In this document: positions 17,713 through 28,000 of the stretch, piece by piece
How the letters are laid out: the number at the start of each line of letters is the position of its first letter
How positions within the stretch are numbered: the stretch's first letter is position 1
Assembly (NCBI RefSeq): GCF_027627455.1
Contig: NZ_CP115483.1
Location: 4,216,001 to 4,280,000, forward strand
Source of the DNA: Sphingobacterium sp. SYP-B4668
Lineage (GTDB): Bacteria; Bacteroidota; Bacteroidia; Sphingobacteriales; Sphingobacteriaceae
DNA length: 64,000 nt
Reading direction: 5' to 3'
Position numbers and translations under genes: made by a program
Notes under the pieces: model-generated
Databases searched by the model: none
What the model was told of the DNA's origin: nothing
Seen by the model: only the letters and a program-made list of their open reading frames with translations

Positions 17713-18186
17713 CTATTCATGATGATATGGCTCACCTTTCAAGATGGAGAATGCTCTATACAACTGCTCTACAAAAAACAAACGAATCATTTGATGTGAA
17801 AAAGTCATCTTAGAGAGCGAAATTTTTTGATTGCCCCGTTCATATATACGTTGATCAAACCCATATGGCCCTCCTACTACAAACACCAAATGTTGAACAC
17901 TATTCACCATATTTTTCTCTAAATATTTCGAAAAATCTATGGAACGGAATTCCTTTCCGAATTCATCCAACAGCACGACAGTATCCTGTGGCTGGATGTA
18001 CTTCATAATCAATAATGCCTCCTTATCCTTTTGTTGCGCTTCACTAAGACTTTTACTATTTTTGATATCAGGAATAATAATCAGATTGAATGAAATGTAA
18101 TATTTCAATCTTCCCATATATTTTTCCAGACCTTCATTCAAGTACTTTTCATCTGTCTTTCCTATACAAATCAGCGTAATCTTCAT
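17713..18186 (-). CDS. rlmH: 23S rRNA (pseudouridine1915-N3)-methyltransferase RlmH
   Basis: A 157-residue SPOUT-class methyltransferase acting on 70S ribosomes at pseudouridine 1915 of helix 69. Family landmarks: ICIGKTDEKYLNEGLEKYMGRL at the N-terminus, VLLDEFGKEFRSIDFS, VFVVGGPYGFDQ (SAM-binding knot) and the C-terminal LSKMTFSHQMIRLFFVEQLYRAFSILKGEPYHHE. Length matches the family (about 155). It has its own -7 box (TATCTTTG, minus strand, 18211-18218) some 25 bases before the ATG. Confidence 0.96.
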   Translation of the reverse strand: MKITLICIGKTDEKYLNEGLEKYMGRLKYYISFNLIIIPDIKNSKSLSEAQQKDKEALLIMKYIQPQDTVVLLDEFGKEFRSIDFSKYLEKNMVNSVQHLVFVVGGPYGFDQRIYERGNQKISLSKMTFSHQMIRLFFVEQLYRAFSILKGEPYHHE

Positions 18187-18210
18187 ATAATCATCCTGTT
18201 ATTAAACATA

Positions 18211-18218
18211 CAAAGATA
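18211..18218 (-). promoter_or_regulatory. -7 promoter box of rlmH
   Basis: TATCTTTG on the minus strand; transcription would begin near 18204, about 18 bases before the rlmH ATG. The -33 element is not well matched. Confidence 0.5.
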
Positions 18219-18261
18219 CGTAGGTTAAAGCCTTTTTATTATAAAAAGCCATATTAATTCT

Positions 18262-18269
18262 TATATTTG
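18262..18269 (+). promoter_or_regulatory. -7 promoter box of the DUF3078 gene
   Basis: TATATTTG (TAnnTTTG) on the plus strand, 38 bases before the ATG at 18308. A -33 TTTG at 19-21 bases is not evident. It is divergent from the rlmH promoter. Confidence 0.45.
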
Positions 18270-18307
18270 ATTTAAATTTAGTTTTAACGAAAATAATACT
18301 ACTACAG

Positions 18308-19195
18308 ATGAAGAAATTAAAACTAGCATTATCCCTACTATTGGGACTTTTTTCCATAGCCTCACACGCGCAGGGAAATAATGCAGATTCGACCAAAACA
18401 TGGACCATTAAAGGAGAAAACACCTTTTTAATTAATCAAAGTTCTTTTTCCAATTGGGCAGCTGGTGGAGTAAACTCCTTTGCTGGAAACCTAATTTTTA
18501 ACTACGATTTCAACTACAAAAAGGAAAAATGGAGTTGGGACAATAAAGTACTTGCAGCTTACGGCCAGACATTCCAAAAAGAAACAGATTGGCGAAAGAA
18601 TGACGATAGATTTGCTATAAACAGTCTATTGGGTTATCAAGCAAAGGAAAAATGGCTATATACATTCTTCCTGAACTTTAATACGCAATTTGCCAACGGA
18701 TATAAATACGAAGGTGATGATAAGCAATTACTATCGAAGGCTTTTGCCCCCGCTTACTTAAGCTTCGGACCTGGTTTTGCGTATAAAGAATCGGATAATT
18801 TTAAGATTAACATTTCTCCTGCGGCTACAAGATTTGTCTTTGTAACAGCAGATGAACTGGCTGAAAATTATGGTCTAGATCCTGGTAAAAATTCACGTTT
18901 TGAATTTGGAGCTTCATTGGATGCATATTATAAAACTGACATTATGGAAAATATATCGTTTGAAAATATCCTCAAGCTTTATTCCAACTATCTAGAAGAC
19001 CCTCAAAATGTTGATGTAGATTACACTGCTAATTTATTTATGAAAGTCAACAAATTCATAACTGTGAATGCGGGTGTACAACTGTTGTATGATGACAATA
19101 CCCTTATCCCACGAGAGGGAGACGCTCCTGGTACAGGAAGGCCCGCGTTACAGATTAAACAAATACTAGGTGCAGGGATTACATATAAGTTTTAG
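18308..19195 (+). CDS. DUF3078 domain-containing outer-membrane-like protein
   Basis: A 295-residue protein with a signal peptide (MKKLKLALSLLLGLFSIASHAQ, cut after about residue 22). The rest is beta-strand-rich with alternating aromatic residues and ends in a C-terminal Phe (GAGITYKF), as in outer-membrane barrels. NQSSFSNWAAGGVNSFAGN is the DUF3078 hallmark of Bacteroidota. Function is not established. A bidirectional terminator follows at 19213-19245. Confidence 0.85.
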   Translation: MKKLKLALSLLLGLFSIASHAQGNNADSTKTWTIKGENTFLINQSSFSNWAAGGVNSFAGNLIFNYDFNYKKEKWSWDNKVLAAYGQTFQKETDWRKNDDRFAINSLLGYQAKEKWLYTFFLNFNTQFANGYKYEGDDKQLLSKAFAPAYLSFGPGFAYKESDNFKINISPAATRFVFVTADELAENYGLDPGKNSRFEFGASLDAYYKTDIMENISFENILKLYSNYLEDPQNVDVDYTANLFMKVNKFITVNAGVQLLYDDNTLIPREGDAPGTGRPALQIKQILGAGITYKF

Positions 19196-19212
19196 AAGAA
19201 TCGCCTAAAACC

Positions 19213-19245
19213 AAAAAAGCCCAATGGAAATCCATTGGGCTTTTT
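19213..19245. terminator. Bidirectional intrinsic terminator
   Basis: GCCCAATGGA (19219-19228) pairs with TCCATTGGGC (19231-19240), with six A before and five T after. It serves both the DUF3078 gene (plus) and the convergent YceI gene (minus). Confidence 0.85.
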
Positions 19246-19263
19246 ATGAGACATCAGTATCGA

Positions 19264-19899
19264 CTATTTCTTGGTTGCTACGATATCAATCTTAAAATTG
19301 ATTTCTTTAGAAATCAAATCATCCTCTTTTCCTGTATAGTTCACTCCCCAATCTCCTCTGACGATGTTAAAGTCAGCATGGGTCTTGATAGTGGTATCTG
19401 TAGACTCCAATACTTTTGCATCGAAAGTAATGCTCTTATTCACCCCTTTGATTGTCAAATTTCCAGTAATTTTTAAATCAGCAGGTGTAGCCCCTACTTC
19501 AGCCTTTGCAATAGCGAATGTTGCTTCAGGGAATTGCGTTACATCAAAGAAATCTGCTGACTTTAAATGTCCATCCAATTTACCTTTATATTCACCCTCT
19601 AAGTCAGTAGAGCTGATTGTATTCATATCCAAAACAAAATCCCCACCAATCAACGTATTATTCTCGACATGAATGGTACCTGACTTGACAGCTACTGTAC
19701 CAGTATGCGCACCTGTCACTTTTGTACCTGTCCATACTACTTTCGATTGAGCAGCATCCACTGTATAGGCATCGCCTGTGGTAGGTGTTTCAACAATAGC
19801 TGTAGAATCAGAAGTATCAGCTTTCTTTCCTTCTGGATTACCTGCACAAGAACCCAATACTAGAGCAGCAACTGCCGCGAATAAAACGATTTTTTTCAT
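19264..19899 (-). CDS. YceI-family lipoprotein
   Basis: A 211-residue lipoprotein: signal MKKIVLFAAVAALVLG, lipobox LGSC with the lipidated Cys18, then a Thr/Asp-rich linker and a YceI-like lipocalin-fold domain (about 45-211; YTVDAAQSKVVWTGTKV, GTIHVENNTLIGGDFVLDMNTI, EATFAIAKAEV, LTIKGVNKSITFDAKV). YceI proteins bind isoprenoid-type lipids in the periplasm; the ligand here is unknown. It is monocistronic, with a TATCTTTG -7 box at 19942-19949 and the shared terminator at 19213-19245. Confidence 0.9.
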   Translation of the reverse strand: MKKIVLFAAVAALVLGSCAGNPEGKKADTSDSTAIVETPTTGDAYTVDAAQSKVVWTGTKVTGAHTGTVAVKSGTIHVENNTLIGGDFVLDMNTISSTDLEGEYKGKLDGHLKSADFFDVTQFPEATFAIAKAEVGATPADLKITGNLTIKGVNKSITFDAKVLESTDTTIKTHADFNIVRGDWGVNYTGKEDDLISKEINFKIDIVATKK

Positions 19900-19941
19900 G
19901 ATGACATTTGTTAATTTATATGTTTAAACATTAGTTCTACA

Positions 19942-19949
19942 CAAAGATA
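19942..19949 (-). promoter_or_regulatory. -7 promoter box of the YceI gene
   Basis: TATCTTTG on the minus strand, 42 bases before the ATG at 19899. Transcription would start near 19935. No perfect -33 TTTG at the usual distance. Confidence 0.5.
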
Positions 19950-20006
19950 TAGATTTATCCTATATAGTTTGTCAGCAAAATAAGAAAAGACATTTTTCAG
20001 ACAAAT

Positions 20007-21332
20007 CTAATGACCTACAGGACTAGCTTCTACTCTCCGAATATCCGCACCTAGGGCCTTCAATCTTTCCTCGATATTTTGGTACCCTCGTTCAATCTGC
20101 TCAATATTATAAATTCTAGATTTACCTTGTGCAGATAGCGCTGCTATAAGTAGCGATACTCCTGCGCGTATATCCGGTGAGGTCATCTCGATGCCTCTTA
20201 ATTTAAATGCTTTATCTAGACCGATTACAGTAGCACGATGTGGGTCACAAAGAATAATCTGGGCGCCCATATCGATTAATTTGTCAACGAAAAACAAACG
20301 GCTCTCGAACATTTTTTGATGGATAAGCACATTTCCCTTTGCTTGGATTGCGGTGACCAATACGATACTCAATAGGTCGGGTGTAAATCCTGGCCAAGGA
20401 GAATCGGACACCGTCAAAATAGACCCGTCAATAAAGGTCTCTATTTCATAATGCTCCTGAGCAGGAATAAATATATCATCTCCCCTCAACTCCAGTTTGA
20501 TTCCCAGTCGAGAAAAAATAGTAGGTATGATTCCCAACTCTTTGTAACAAACATCTTTGATTGTGATCTCCGATCCAGTCATCGCAGCCAGTCCAATAAA
20601 TGAACCTATTTCTATCATATCTGGCAGCATCTTATGGCTGGTTCCACCAAGTCTTTCTACCCCTTCGATTGTCAATAGATTAGATCCAATCCCGCTAATC
20701 TTAGCCCCCATCCTATTCAACATCTTACATAGCTGTTGAAGATACGGCTCACAAGCTGCATTGTAAATAGTGGTAGTTCCCTTTGCCAACACAGCAGCCA
20801 TCACGATATTGGCCGTACCTGTCACAGAGGCTTCATCCAACAAAATAAACGCACCGGTCAATTCAGTAGCATCCACATTGAAAAAATGGTTTTCGGCATC
20901 ATACACAAATTTAGCGCCCAACTTCTCAAATCCAAGAAAATGAGTATCCAGACGTCTTCTTCCTATTTTATCTCCACCTGGTTTGGGGATGGCCGCTTTA
21001 CCAAATCGTGCCAGCAATGGACCTACAATCATAATAGAGCCGCGTAACCCCCCACCCTTCACCTTAAATTCTTCTGAAAGAAAGTAATCAATATCGATAT
21101 CCTTTGCCTCAAATACGTAGGTATCTTTATCCACACGATTCACCTTAACACCTAGCGACTGCAACAGTTCAATCAGCTTATTTACATCCTTGATATCAGG
21201 GACATTGGTTATTGTCATTGGTTCTTCCGTCAACAATACGGCAGATATAATCTGTAAAGCTTCATTTTTAGCCCCCTGAGGAACAATCTCTCCCTTTAAT
21301 GGTTTTCCTCCATTTATCTCAAATGCATTCAT
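20007..21332 (-). CDS. murA: UDP-N-acetylglucosamine 1-carboxyvinyltransferase MurA (Asp in place of catalytic Cys)
   Basis: A 441-residue enzyme for the first committed step of peptidoglycan synthesis, adding enolpyruvate to UDP-GlcNAc. Landmarks: GAKNEALQIISAVLLTEEP (Lys22/Asn23 site), LRGSIMIVGPLLARFGKAAIPKPGGDKIGRRRLDTHFLGFEKLGA and DIRAGVSLLIAALSAQGKSRIYNIEQIERGYQNIEERLKALGADI. The loop position that holds Cys115 in E. coli is Asp121 here (PGGDKIG). Cys-to-Asp MurA enzymes are known to be active and insensitive to fosfomycin. A hairpin separates it from the upstream DUF4290 gene. Confidence 0.95.
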   Translation of the reverse strand: MNAFEINGGKPLKGEIVPQGAKNEALQIISAVLLTEEPMTITNVPDIKDVNKLIELLQSLGVKVNRVDKDTYVFEAKDIDIDYFLSEEFKVKGGGLRGSIMIVGPLLARFGKAAIPKPGGDKIGRRRLDTHFLGFEKLGAKFVYDAENHFFNVDATELTGAFILLDEASVTGTANIVMAAVLAKGTTTIYNAACEPYLQQLCKMLNRMGAKISGIGSNLLTIEGVERLGGTSHKMLPDMIEIGSFIGLAAMTGSEITIKDVCYKELGIIPTIFSRLGIKLELRGDDIFIPAQEHYEIETFIDGSILTVSDSPWPGFTPDLLSIVLVTAIQAKGNVLIHQKMFESRLFFVDKLIDMGAQIILCDPHRATVIGLDKAFKLRGIEMTSPDIRAGVSLLIAALSAQGKSRIYNIEQIERGYQNIEERLKALGADIRRVEASPVGH

Positions 21333-21356
21333 TTTTTTTCGTAAAGTTCGTTATTA

Positions 21357-21401
21357 ATTAAAAAGAGCAATTGGAATATGATATACATCTCAATTGCTCT
21401 T
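21357..21401 (-). terminator. Intrinsic terminator between DUF4290 gene and murA
   Basis: Read on the minus strand, AAGAGCAATTG (21401-21391) pairs with CAATTGCTCTT (21373-21363) and is followed by TTTAATTAAT. The loop is 17 bases. It should end the pcrA-DUF4290 transcript before murA. Confidence 0.65.
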
Positions 21402-21424
21402 CCCCACCTATCATAAAGTGAAAA

Positions 21425-22189
21425 TTATCCTCTTTTATGATTATTGGAATGGTTGTTATTACTGTGATAGCTCTTTTTTGCACCACCACCATTGTTATTG
21501 TTATTATTGTTATTCCGCTTCACAAAGCCACCAGGTTTCTTCATATTGCTACCTGCCTTTTGCTGATTACTACCCTTATTGTTATTTGTGGAAGCGCCAC
21601 CGGCTTGCGTCTTCACCCTGTTTCCTGGAGGAGGGGTTTTAAAATCAAGCTTAGTCAGTACCGTTCCTTCCGGGAGAGAAAGTGCGCCTTTTGAAAGCTC
21701 CTTCAAGTCTGCTAGAATCTGCTCGTCCGATACTGAATCTTTATTCCATGTCAGATAGGCCATTTTCATAAAATTAGCAATTGACACAGTCATCTGTCCC
21801 TTTTTGGTTTCATCTGAGATTAAGATTGCACGTTCAATCATCGTCTCAGCGGTATGTCCATAGTGCTTGAAACGGATTTTATGTTGCGGATAGTTTAGTA
21901 TCTGCGGTTTATGTTTCACATCCTCTCTGCTTTGGACAGGATAAGGAGAATCTACATCAATCTTAAAGTCAGAAATAATGCGGAGGTGATCCCACAACTT
22001 GTGCTTAAAATCGGCGACATCCCGTAAATGTGGGTTCAACACCCCCATCATATCAATCACGACTTGAGCATGCCTATTGCGTTCCTCTTTAGTAGGAAGT
22101 GAACAAATATAATCCACCATATTTTGCACATTTCTCCCATATTCAGCTAATATAAGCTTGGGTCTAGTGCTGTTATAATCAAAATCCAT
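21425..22189 (-). CDS. DUF4290 domain-containing protein
   Basis: A 254-residue cytoplasmic protein. Residues 1-190 form the DUF4290 domain of Bacteroidota (YGRNVQNMVDYICSLPTKEERNRHAQVVIDMMGVLNPHLRD, FKHKLWDHLRIISDF, RFKHYGHTAETMIERAI). The last 60 residues are a low-complexity tail with a run of Asn, then Gly, Lys and His (GGAKKSYHSNNNHSNNHKRG), likely disordered and basic. Function is unknown; the tail may bind nucleic acid. It lies 75 bases downstream of pcrA. Confidence 0.82.
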   Translation of the reverse strand: MDFDYNSTRPKLILAEYGRNVQNMVDYICSLPTKEERNRHAQVVIDMMGVLNPHLRDVADFKHKLWDHLRIISDFKIDVDSPYPVQSREDVKHKPQILNYPQHKIRFKHYGHTAETMIERAILISDETKKGQMTVSIANFMKMAYLTWNKDSVSDEQILADLKELSKGALSLPEGTVLTKLDFKTPPPGNRVKTQAGGASTNNNKGSNQQKAGSNMKKPGGFVKRNNNNNNNNGGGAKKSYHSNNNHSNNHKRG

Positions 22190-22264
22190 AAATGCTGTAT
22201 CAAGACACCTTATTACTACAACGTAAATCGGATGTCATTATTCTTGTGTAAATATAATAAATGC

Positions 22265-24541
22265 TTATTGTACAATCCTAAGTTTGGCAAATTTAAGCAA
22301 CAATTGCTTTTGTCCCAACTCTTTAAAGAAAATAGTTGCTTTTATATCCGTTTTATTTCCTTCAAGATTCACAACCTTACCAAAGCCAAAGCGTTCATGC
22401 TCTACTTCCATCCCCACTTGTAGCCCGCTAGTATCCGATGGCGTAAACCCCGGAGTAGGCGTATGCGCCTTAGGCAATATGGAAGTAGTTTTAACAATCT
22501 TCGGCTTAGGTTTCGTGAATACGTCTTGATCTTTCTGTTGCCAATTGACGCGATCACGTTGGAAACCATCACCAGCAGAGGAAGGCATAGCCCTAGGCTT
22601 AAAATCCAAATCCAGACATGCAGGATTTAGCTCATCCAAGAACCGGCTCGGTTCGCAGTTGTTCAATGTACCCCATCGATAGCGGGAGGTGGCGTAGGAA
22701 ATCAACAATTTCTTTTCGGCTCGCGTCACCGCAACATAGAATAGACGACGCTCCTCTTCTAGTTCTGTTCTTGAATTTAAAGAAAGTTGCGACGGAAATA
22801 GATTTTCTTCCAATCCAACGATAAAGACAATTGGAAATTCCAACCCTTTAGAAGAATGAATTGTCATCAGTGACACGGTATCCGCATTAGGGTCCTTATC
22901 ATTATCGTCATTGGTCAATAACGCAATATCTTGCATAAAGATATCCAATCCTTTATCTTCAATATCTTCACGCTCAGAAAATTCTTTGATACCATTCAAC
23001 AACTCCTGAATATTCTCATACCGACTCAATCCTTCAACAGATTTATCAGCATATAGCTCTTTCAAAATTCCAGAATGCTGGGCAATGTGCATAGCCGTAT
23101 CGAATGCCGAATGTCCTTTGGACATGGCTTGAAAACTTTGTACCATCGTCGCAAAGCCCCCTACTGATGATGCACTTCTCCCGTCCAAAAACATCTGTGC
23201 GTTGGCTACTACATCCCACAATCTCAATTGTTGTTGGTCCGCCGCAATCATAATACGTTCTAAAGTCGTATCACCAATCCCTCTACGAGGGTAATTGATA
23301 ACTCGTTTCAAGGCCTCTTCATCATTAGGATTGAAGGTCAGTCTAAAATAGGCGATTAAATCTTTGATTTCCTTTCTTTGATAGAAAGAAGTACCACCAT
23401 ATATCTTATAAGGTATACCGATTTTACGCAAAGCCTCCTCCATTGCCCTAGACTGCGCGTTGGTACGGTACAAAATTGCAAAATCTTTATAACGCAATCC
23501 CTTCAATGACTTCTCTTCCGCAATCAAATCGGCAACAATCTTCCCCTCTTCGTTATCCGAAAAAGCACGGTTTACCTTGATTTTTTCTCCTTCTTCATTA
23601 TCCGAGAACACATTCTTCTCCAATTGGTTCTTATTATTGGCGATGATGCTATTTGCAGCATTGACAATCATCTTCGTCGACCGATAGTTTTGTTCCAATT
23701 TGAATACCTTCACCTCGGGGTAATCCTTCTGAAAGTTGAGGATATTCTGAATATTAGCACCACGAAAGGCATATATACTCTGTGCATCATCCCCTACCAC
23801 ACATATATTCTCATTAACCGCAGCAAGTCGCTTCACAATGAGGTATTGGGAAAAGTTAGTATCCTGATACTCATCCACCATTAGGTACTTAAACTGATGC
23901 TGATATTTATGCAGCACTTCGGGATGCTTATTCAAGAGCACGTTGGTCTTGAAGAGAAGATCGTCAAAATCCATTGCTCCAGCGCGATAACAGCGTTGCG
24001 CATAAGTCATGTAAATCTCTCCCATCTGCCCGCGGCCGTTGGATTGATCCTCAGCTTTGATTGCTTCGTTTTTATTATACTCTTGCGGAGAGATCAGATT
24101 ATTCTTAGCTTGAGAAATCCGACTGTAAACATGATTGGCATTATAAAGCTTATCATCAAGGTTCATTTCCCTCAGAATAGTCCTAATCAAACTTTTGGTA
24201 TCATCTGAATCATAGATGGTGAAGTTACGTGGATAACCGATTAACTCAGCCTCCACACGCAAAATTTTGGCAAATACAGAGTGAAATGTTCCCATCCAAA
24301 TATTTTTCGCTTCGTTGCCAACAACCTTAATGATACGTTCACGCATCTCCTTAGCAGCCTTATTCGTAAAGGTCAATACCAAGATATTAAAGGGATCTAT
24401 ACCTTTTTGAATGAGATGGGCTACACGGTAGGTAATCACGCGTGTCTTACCGGACCCCGCTCCTGCGACAATCATCACCGGCCCTTGCACCTGCTCTACA
24501 GCTGCTCTTTGGGATGGGTTTAATCCTGCTAGATAATCCAA
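22265..24541 (-). CDS. pcrA: UvrD/PcrA-type ATP-dependent DNA helicase
   Basis: A 758-residue superfamily 1A 3'-5' helicase for repair and clearing of RecA filaments or stalled forks. Motifs in order: Q-motif LNPSQRAAVEQV, Walker A GAGSGKT, TFTNKAAKEMRERI, Walker B VDEYQDTN, GDDAQSIYAFRGA, QNYRS, LMTIHSSKGLEFPIVFIVGL and VAVTRAEK. A Tudor-like end (GMEVEHERFGFGKVVNLEG) typical of PcrA/UvrD follows. It is the first gene before DUF4290 on the minus strand. Confidence 0.94.
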   Translation of the reverse strand: MDYLAGLNPSQRAAVEQVQGPVMIVAGAGSGKTRVITYRVAHLIQKGIDPFNILVLTFTNKAAKEMRERIIKVVGNEAKNIWMGTFHSVFAKILRVEAELIGYPRNFTIYDSDDTKSLIRTILREMNLDDKLYNANHVYSRISQAKNNLISPQEYNKNEAIKAEDQSNGRGQMGEIYMTYAQRCYRAGAMDFDDLLFKTNVLLNKHPEVLHKYQHQFKYLMVDEYQDTNFSQYLIVKRLAAVNENICVVGDDAQSIYAFRGANIQNILNFQKDYPEVKVFKLEQNYRSTKMIVNAANSIIANNKNQLEKNVFSDNEEGEKIKVNRAFSDNEEGKIVADLIAEEKSLKGLRYKDFAILYRTNAQSRAMEEALRKIGIPYKIYGGTSFYQRKEIKDLIAYFRLTFNPNDEEALKRVINYPRRGIGDTTLERIMIAADQQQLRLWDVVANAQMFLDGRSASSVGGFATMVQSFQAMSKGHSAFDTAMHIAQHSGILKELYADKSVEGLSRYENIQELLNGIKEFSEREDIEDKGLDIFMQDIALLTNDDNDKDPNADTVSLMTIHSSKGLEFPIVFIVGLEENLFPSQLSLNSRTELEEERRLFYVAVTRAEKKLLISYATSRYRWGTLNNCEPSRFLDELNPACLDLDFKPRAMPSSAGDGFQRDRVNWQQKDQDVFTKPKPKIVKTTSILPKAHTPTPGFTPSDTSGLQVGMEVEHERFGFGKVVNLEGNKTDIKATIFFKELGQKQLLLKFAKLRIVQ

Positions 24542-24935
24542 AATAATCCGTAAATTTTTATGTTAGAAAAAACTTCTTGAAACGCCTGCACAATAGTTTT
24601 AAAAGTACTGAGATGGTTCGTTTAGGCCAACATTACTCCTCAGCCAACTGACGGAGCACTCATCGATTCCTTATTTAATTGCAGGTATCCATCAATACCC
24701 AAGCACTCAAGAAAAAATAGTCCGTAAAAATACAAAAACAATCTGACACGCCCACACACATTATCATAAAGATTGTTAAACATGACATATTCATGCATCG
24801 AATCATTTGATTAAAAAAATTGCAAATCAGTAGATTAGATAAGTCAAGATACCGGTTTCGAAAATGTTAGATATCCGATAGGACACAAAACTTTCGGGCA
24901 ACCCTCAAAAATACAATTATTTACAGCGGTTGTAT
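24542..24935. other. Divergent intergenic region between pcrA and tamB
   Basis: About 390 bases with no plausible gene. It must hold the pcrA promoter: a minus-strand TTG, 20 bases, TATTTTTT arrangement lies near 24710-24740, which is a weak match. No terminator or repeat is seen. Confidence 0.5.
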
Positions 24936-24943
24936 TATCTTTG
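24936..24943 (+). promoter_or_regulatory. -7 promoter box of tamB
   Basis: TATCTTTG on the plus strand, about 100 bases before the tamB start, giving a 5' leader of roughly 95 bases. No convincing -33 TTTG. Confidence 0.5.
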
Positions 24944-25044
24944 TCACTAAAGACAATTTACGTGAAATAATAAAATTTTGTAAACATATCCTATTCTTTT
25001 ACGTTTTTACATAGAACTTTAACCCTTTTATTGAGTATACGGCT

Positions 25045-28000
25045 TTGAATAAATTTGGAAGAATTGCACTAAAAACTATTTTATGGATCATTGGCTCTGT
25101 TATCGCGCTGCTTTTACTTGCCATCTTTTTGATTCGCCTCCCATCTGTTCAAAACTATGTGGTCGGTAAAGTGACCAATTATGTAGAGAACAAGATTGGC
25201 ACTCCCGTCAAGATAGGCTATATAAAAATAGAATTTCCCAAAAATCTAGTCCTTCAAAACTTATATTTAGAGGACGAGAGCAAAGACACGTTAGTCGCTA
25301 CCGAAGAGCTCAAGGTAGACATCAATATGCTAAAGTTGCTAAAGAATACCGTCGAAATCCAGGAGATATCTTTGAAAGGTGCAACTGCAAAAATAAATAG
25401 GTCGTTGCCCGATAGCGCCTTCAACTTTGACTATATCGTCAAGGCATTTTCTTCTGAAAAAGAAAGTACCCCAACAGCCGACACCTCGTCAGCAATGCTT
25501 TTCAACATTGAAAAAGTCAATCTTGACAAAATAAGATTCGTATATAAGGATGATGTCATCGGCACAAGTGCCGAAATCAACCTCCTGCATTTCGACACGC
25601 GAATCAAAACGTTCGATCTGACCCAGAATATGACCTTTGACCTTCCTACTGTCAATATCGATGGGCTACAAGCGATTGTTAAGCAATGGTCACCTATGAC
25701 AGCGTCTAATGCTCCCAAAGCGGAAGACTTTGGTATCACGGATTCATCTGTCAAAGAAGCTGACCTATTGCCCAACGTGGGCATTAAGACTGCTAATCTC
25801 AAAAACATAAAAGTCCGATACAGTGATGCGTCATCGGCAATGGATACGCAGTTCGACATCAAAAAATTACTTGCAAATATTCACCAAATCGATCTTAACA
25901 AAGAAATAGTCACCTTAGACAATATTGCATTAGATGGTTCGGACTCCGAAGTGATCTTCGGAAAGTTAGCGAAGAGCACGACTACGAAGACAACAACGGC
26001 AGACACTTCCGCTTCCAACAATTGGATTGTATCTGCAAATGAAATTGTCATCAACAAAACCAATTTCTTGTTTAGAGATGACAACCAAGCCCGAATGAAG
26101 GGTTTCGATTATGGTAATATCAAGATTCAAGATTTGGCAGGAAATCTAGAAAACCTATACTATTCCTCTGATTCACTATCAGGCGCATTAAACTCTCTTT
26201 CTGCCAAAGACCATTCCGGATTTGAAATCAAACAGATGAAGGGAGACTTTATATATACCAACACAGGTGCTACTATTGAGAATCTATATGCCGAAACTCC
26301 TAACACCTTAATAAGAGACTACATTAAGATTGCCTACCCTTCGTTAGAAGTTGTATCCTCGAAACCGGAAACACTGGTCTTGGATGCCAATATTAGAAAA
26401 AGCCATTTGGGTATGAAAGACATTCAGTTTTTCGCGCCCTTTCTAGACACCATGCAAGTCATGAAGCCCCTAATGACCAAAACATTTTTTATAGATGGAC
26501 GTGTCAAAGGCAAAATGAATGACCTGCAAATCCCTAACCTCGAATTCAAAACCCTCAACCGTACGCATATCATAGCCAGTGCGCATATCAAAGGCCTTCC
26601 TGATGTCGATAAAATGAACATTGACCTCAAATTAAAAAAACTAACAACGGGCAGAAAGGATCTAGAGCAGCTTATCGCCAAGTCTATGTTGCCAGACAGC
26701 ATACAACTCCCCACCTCAATTGGACTGACGGGAACCTTCAATGGAGGTATGAAGGGCTTCAATGCCGATCTAGCACTAAAGACAGAGCAAGGGAATGCTT
26801 TCTTTGACGGCAAGCTCAACATGGCAGGCCGTGACACCTCGTATGATGCGCGACTACGTATTGAAGATTTCAATATCGGTAGCGTATTGAATATGGACTC
26901 TACTTTAGGTATCATAGCCGTCGAAGCTGATGTAAAAGGGCATGGGTTGAACCCAAAGACCATGGAAGCTGATGTAAAAGGCACTTTGCTCCGATTGGAT
27001 GCCATGGGTTACAAATATCAAAATATAGATTTAAACCTGTCTGCAAGCAAAGGTGATGTCAAGGGCTCTGTCTCGAGTGCCGACCCTAATTTGGACCTTG
27101 ACTTACAAGCAAGCGCAGATATGCGCGGACAGTATCCCAAAGTAAAAGTCGACATGATGATTGATAGCATCAATTTAAAGAATTTAAAATTGATGGATCA
27201 GGATTTACGATATCATGGCAAAATCGTTGCTGACTTTGAAACTGCAGACCCTAATTTCCTTAACGGTCGTATAGACATCATAAACTCCTCAATAGCCTAC
27301 AACAATGACCGTTTCGTTCTCGACAGCGTGTCTTTAGTCGCTAAGGCCGATACGTCCAGAAATCAACTGATGTTGCAATCCGAATTTTTAAAGGCCCACT
27401 TGGTTGGAAAGTATAAACTTACCGAATTAAGTGCCGCTATGCAGGATATTCTACGTATCTATTATCAACCGAATGCCAACCCTACTGTAATCCCCCCCTA
27501 CTCTCCCCAAAATTTTGAGTTCAGTGCTCAACTCAATAATTCTAGGTTTATCAGGGATTTCTTCCCCGATTTAGAAGAATTGAGACCTGTTACTATCGAT
27601 GGTACTTTTGATAGCCAAACCAAAAGTATATTGGCAAAGTTAGTGGCGCCCAAGGTATCATACGCCGGAACCAAGATTGAGGATGTATCTTTAGATATCA
27701 ACACGGTGGACAGTACGATGTATTACTCGACACTCATCAGTAAAATAGCGGTCAGCAATATCGAATTGGTCAATACCGTATTGAGTGGGAAAGTGATTCA
27801 GAACAATCTAGATTTTGGTCTATGGATTAAAGACAAGCAGGATAAGGAGCAATATTATCTTGGGGCCAACATGAAGGTCAATGACGACAACTACATCCTC
27901 AGCCTTCTTGAAAATGGCCTTATGCTGAACTACGAGACGTGGCACATTGCCGAAGGCAATGGTCTTTCCTTCGGCAAAGAAGGTATTCGTGCCGAAGATT

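Noticed and set aside
26424..27005. 193-codon open frame antisense to tamB
   Set aside because: Shadow of the tamB reading frame; Ser/Arg/Leu-rich with no motifs.
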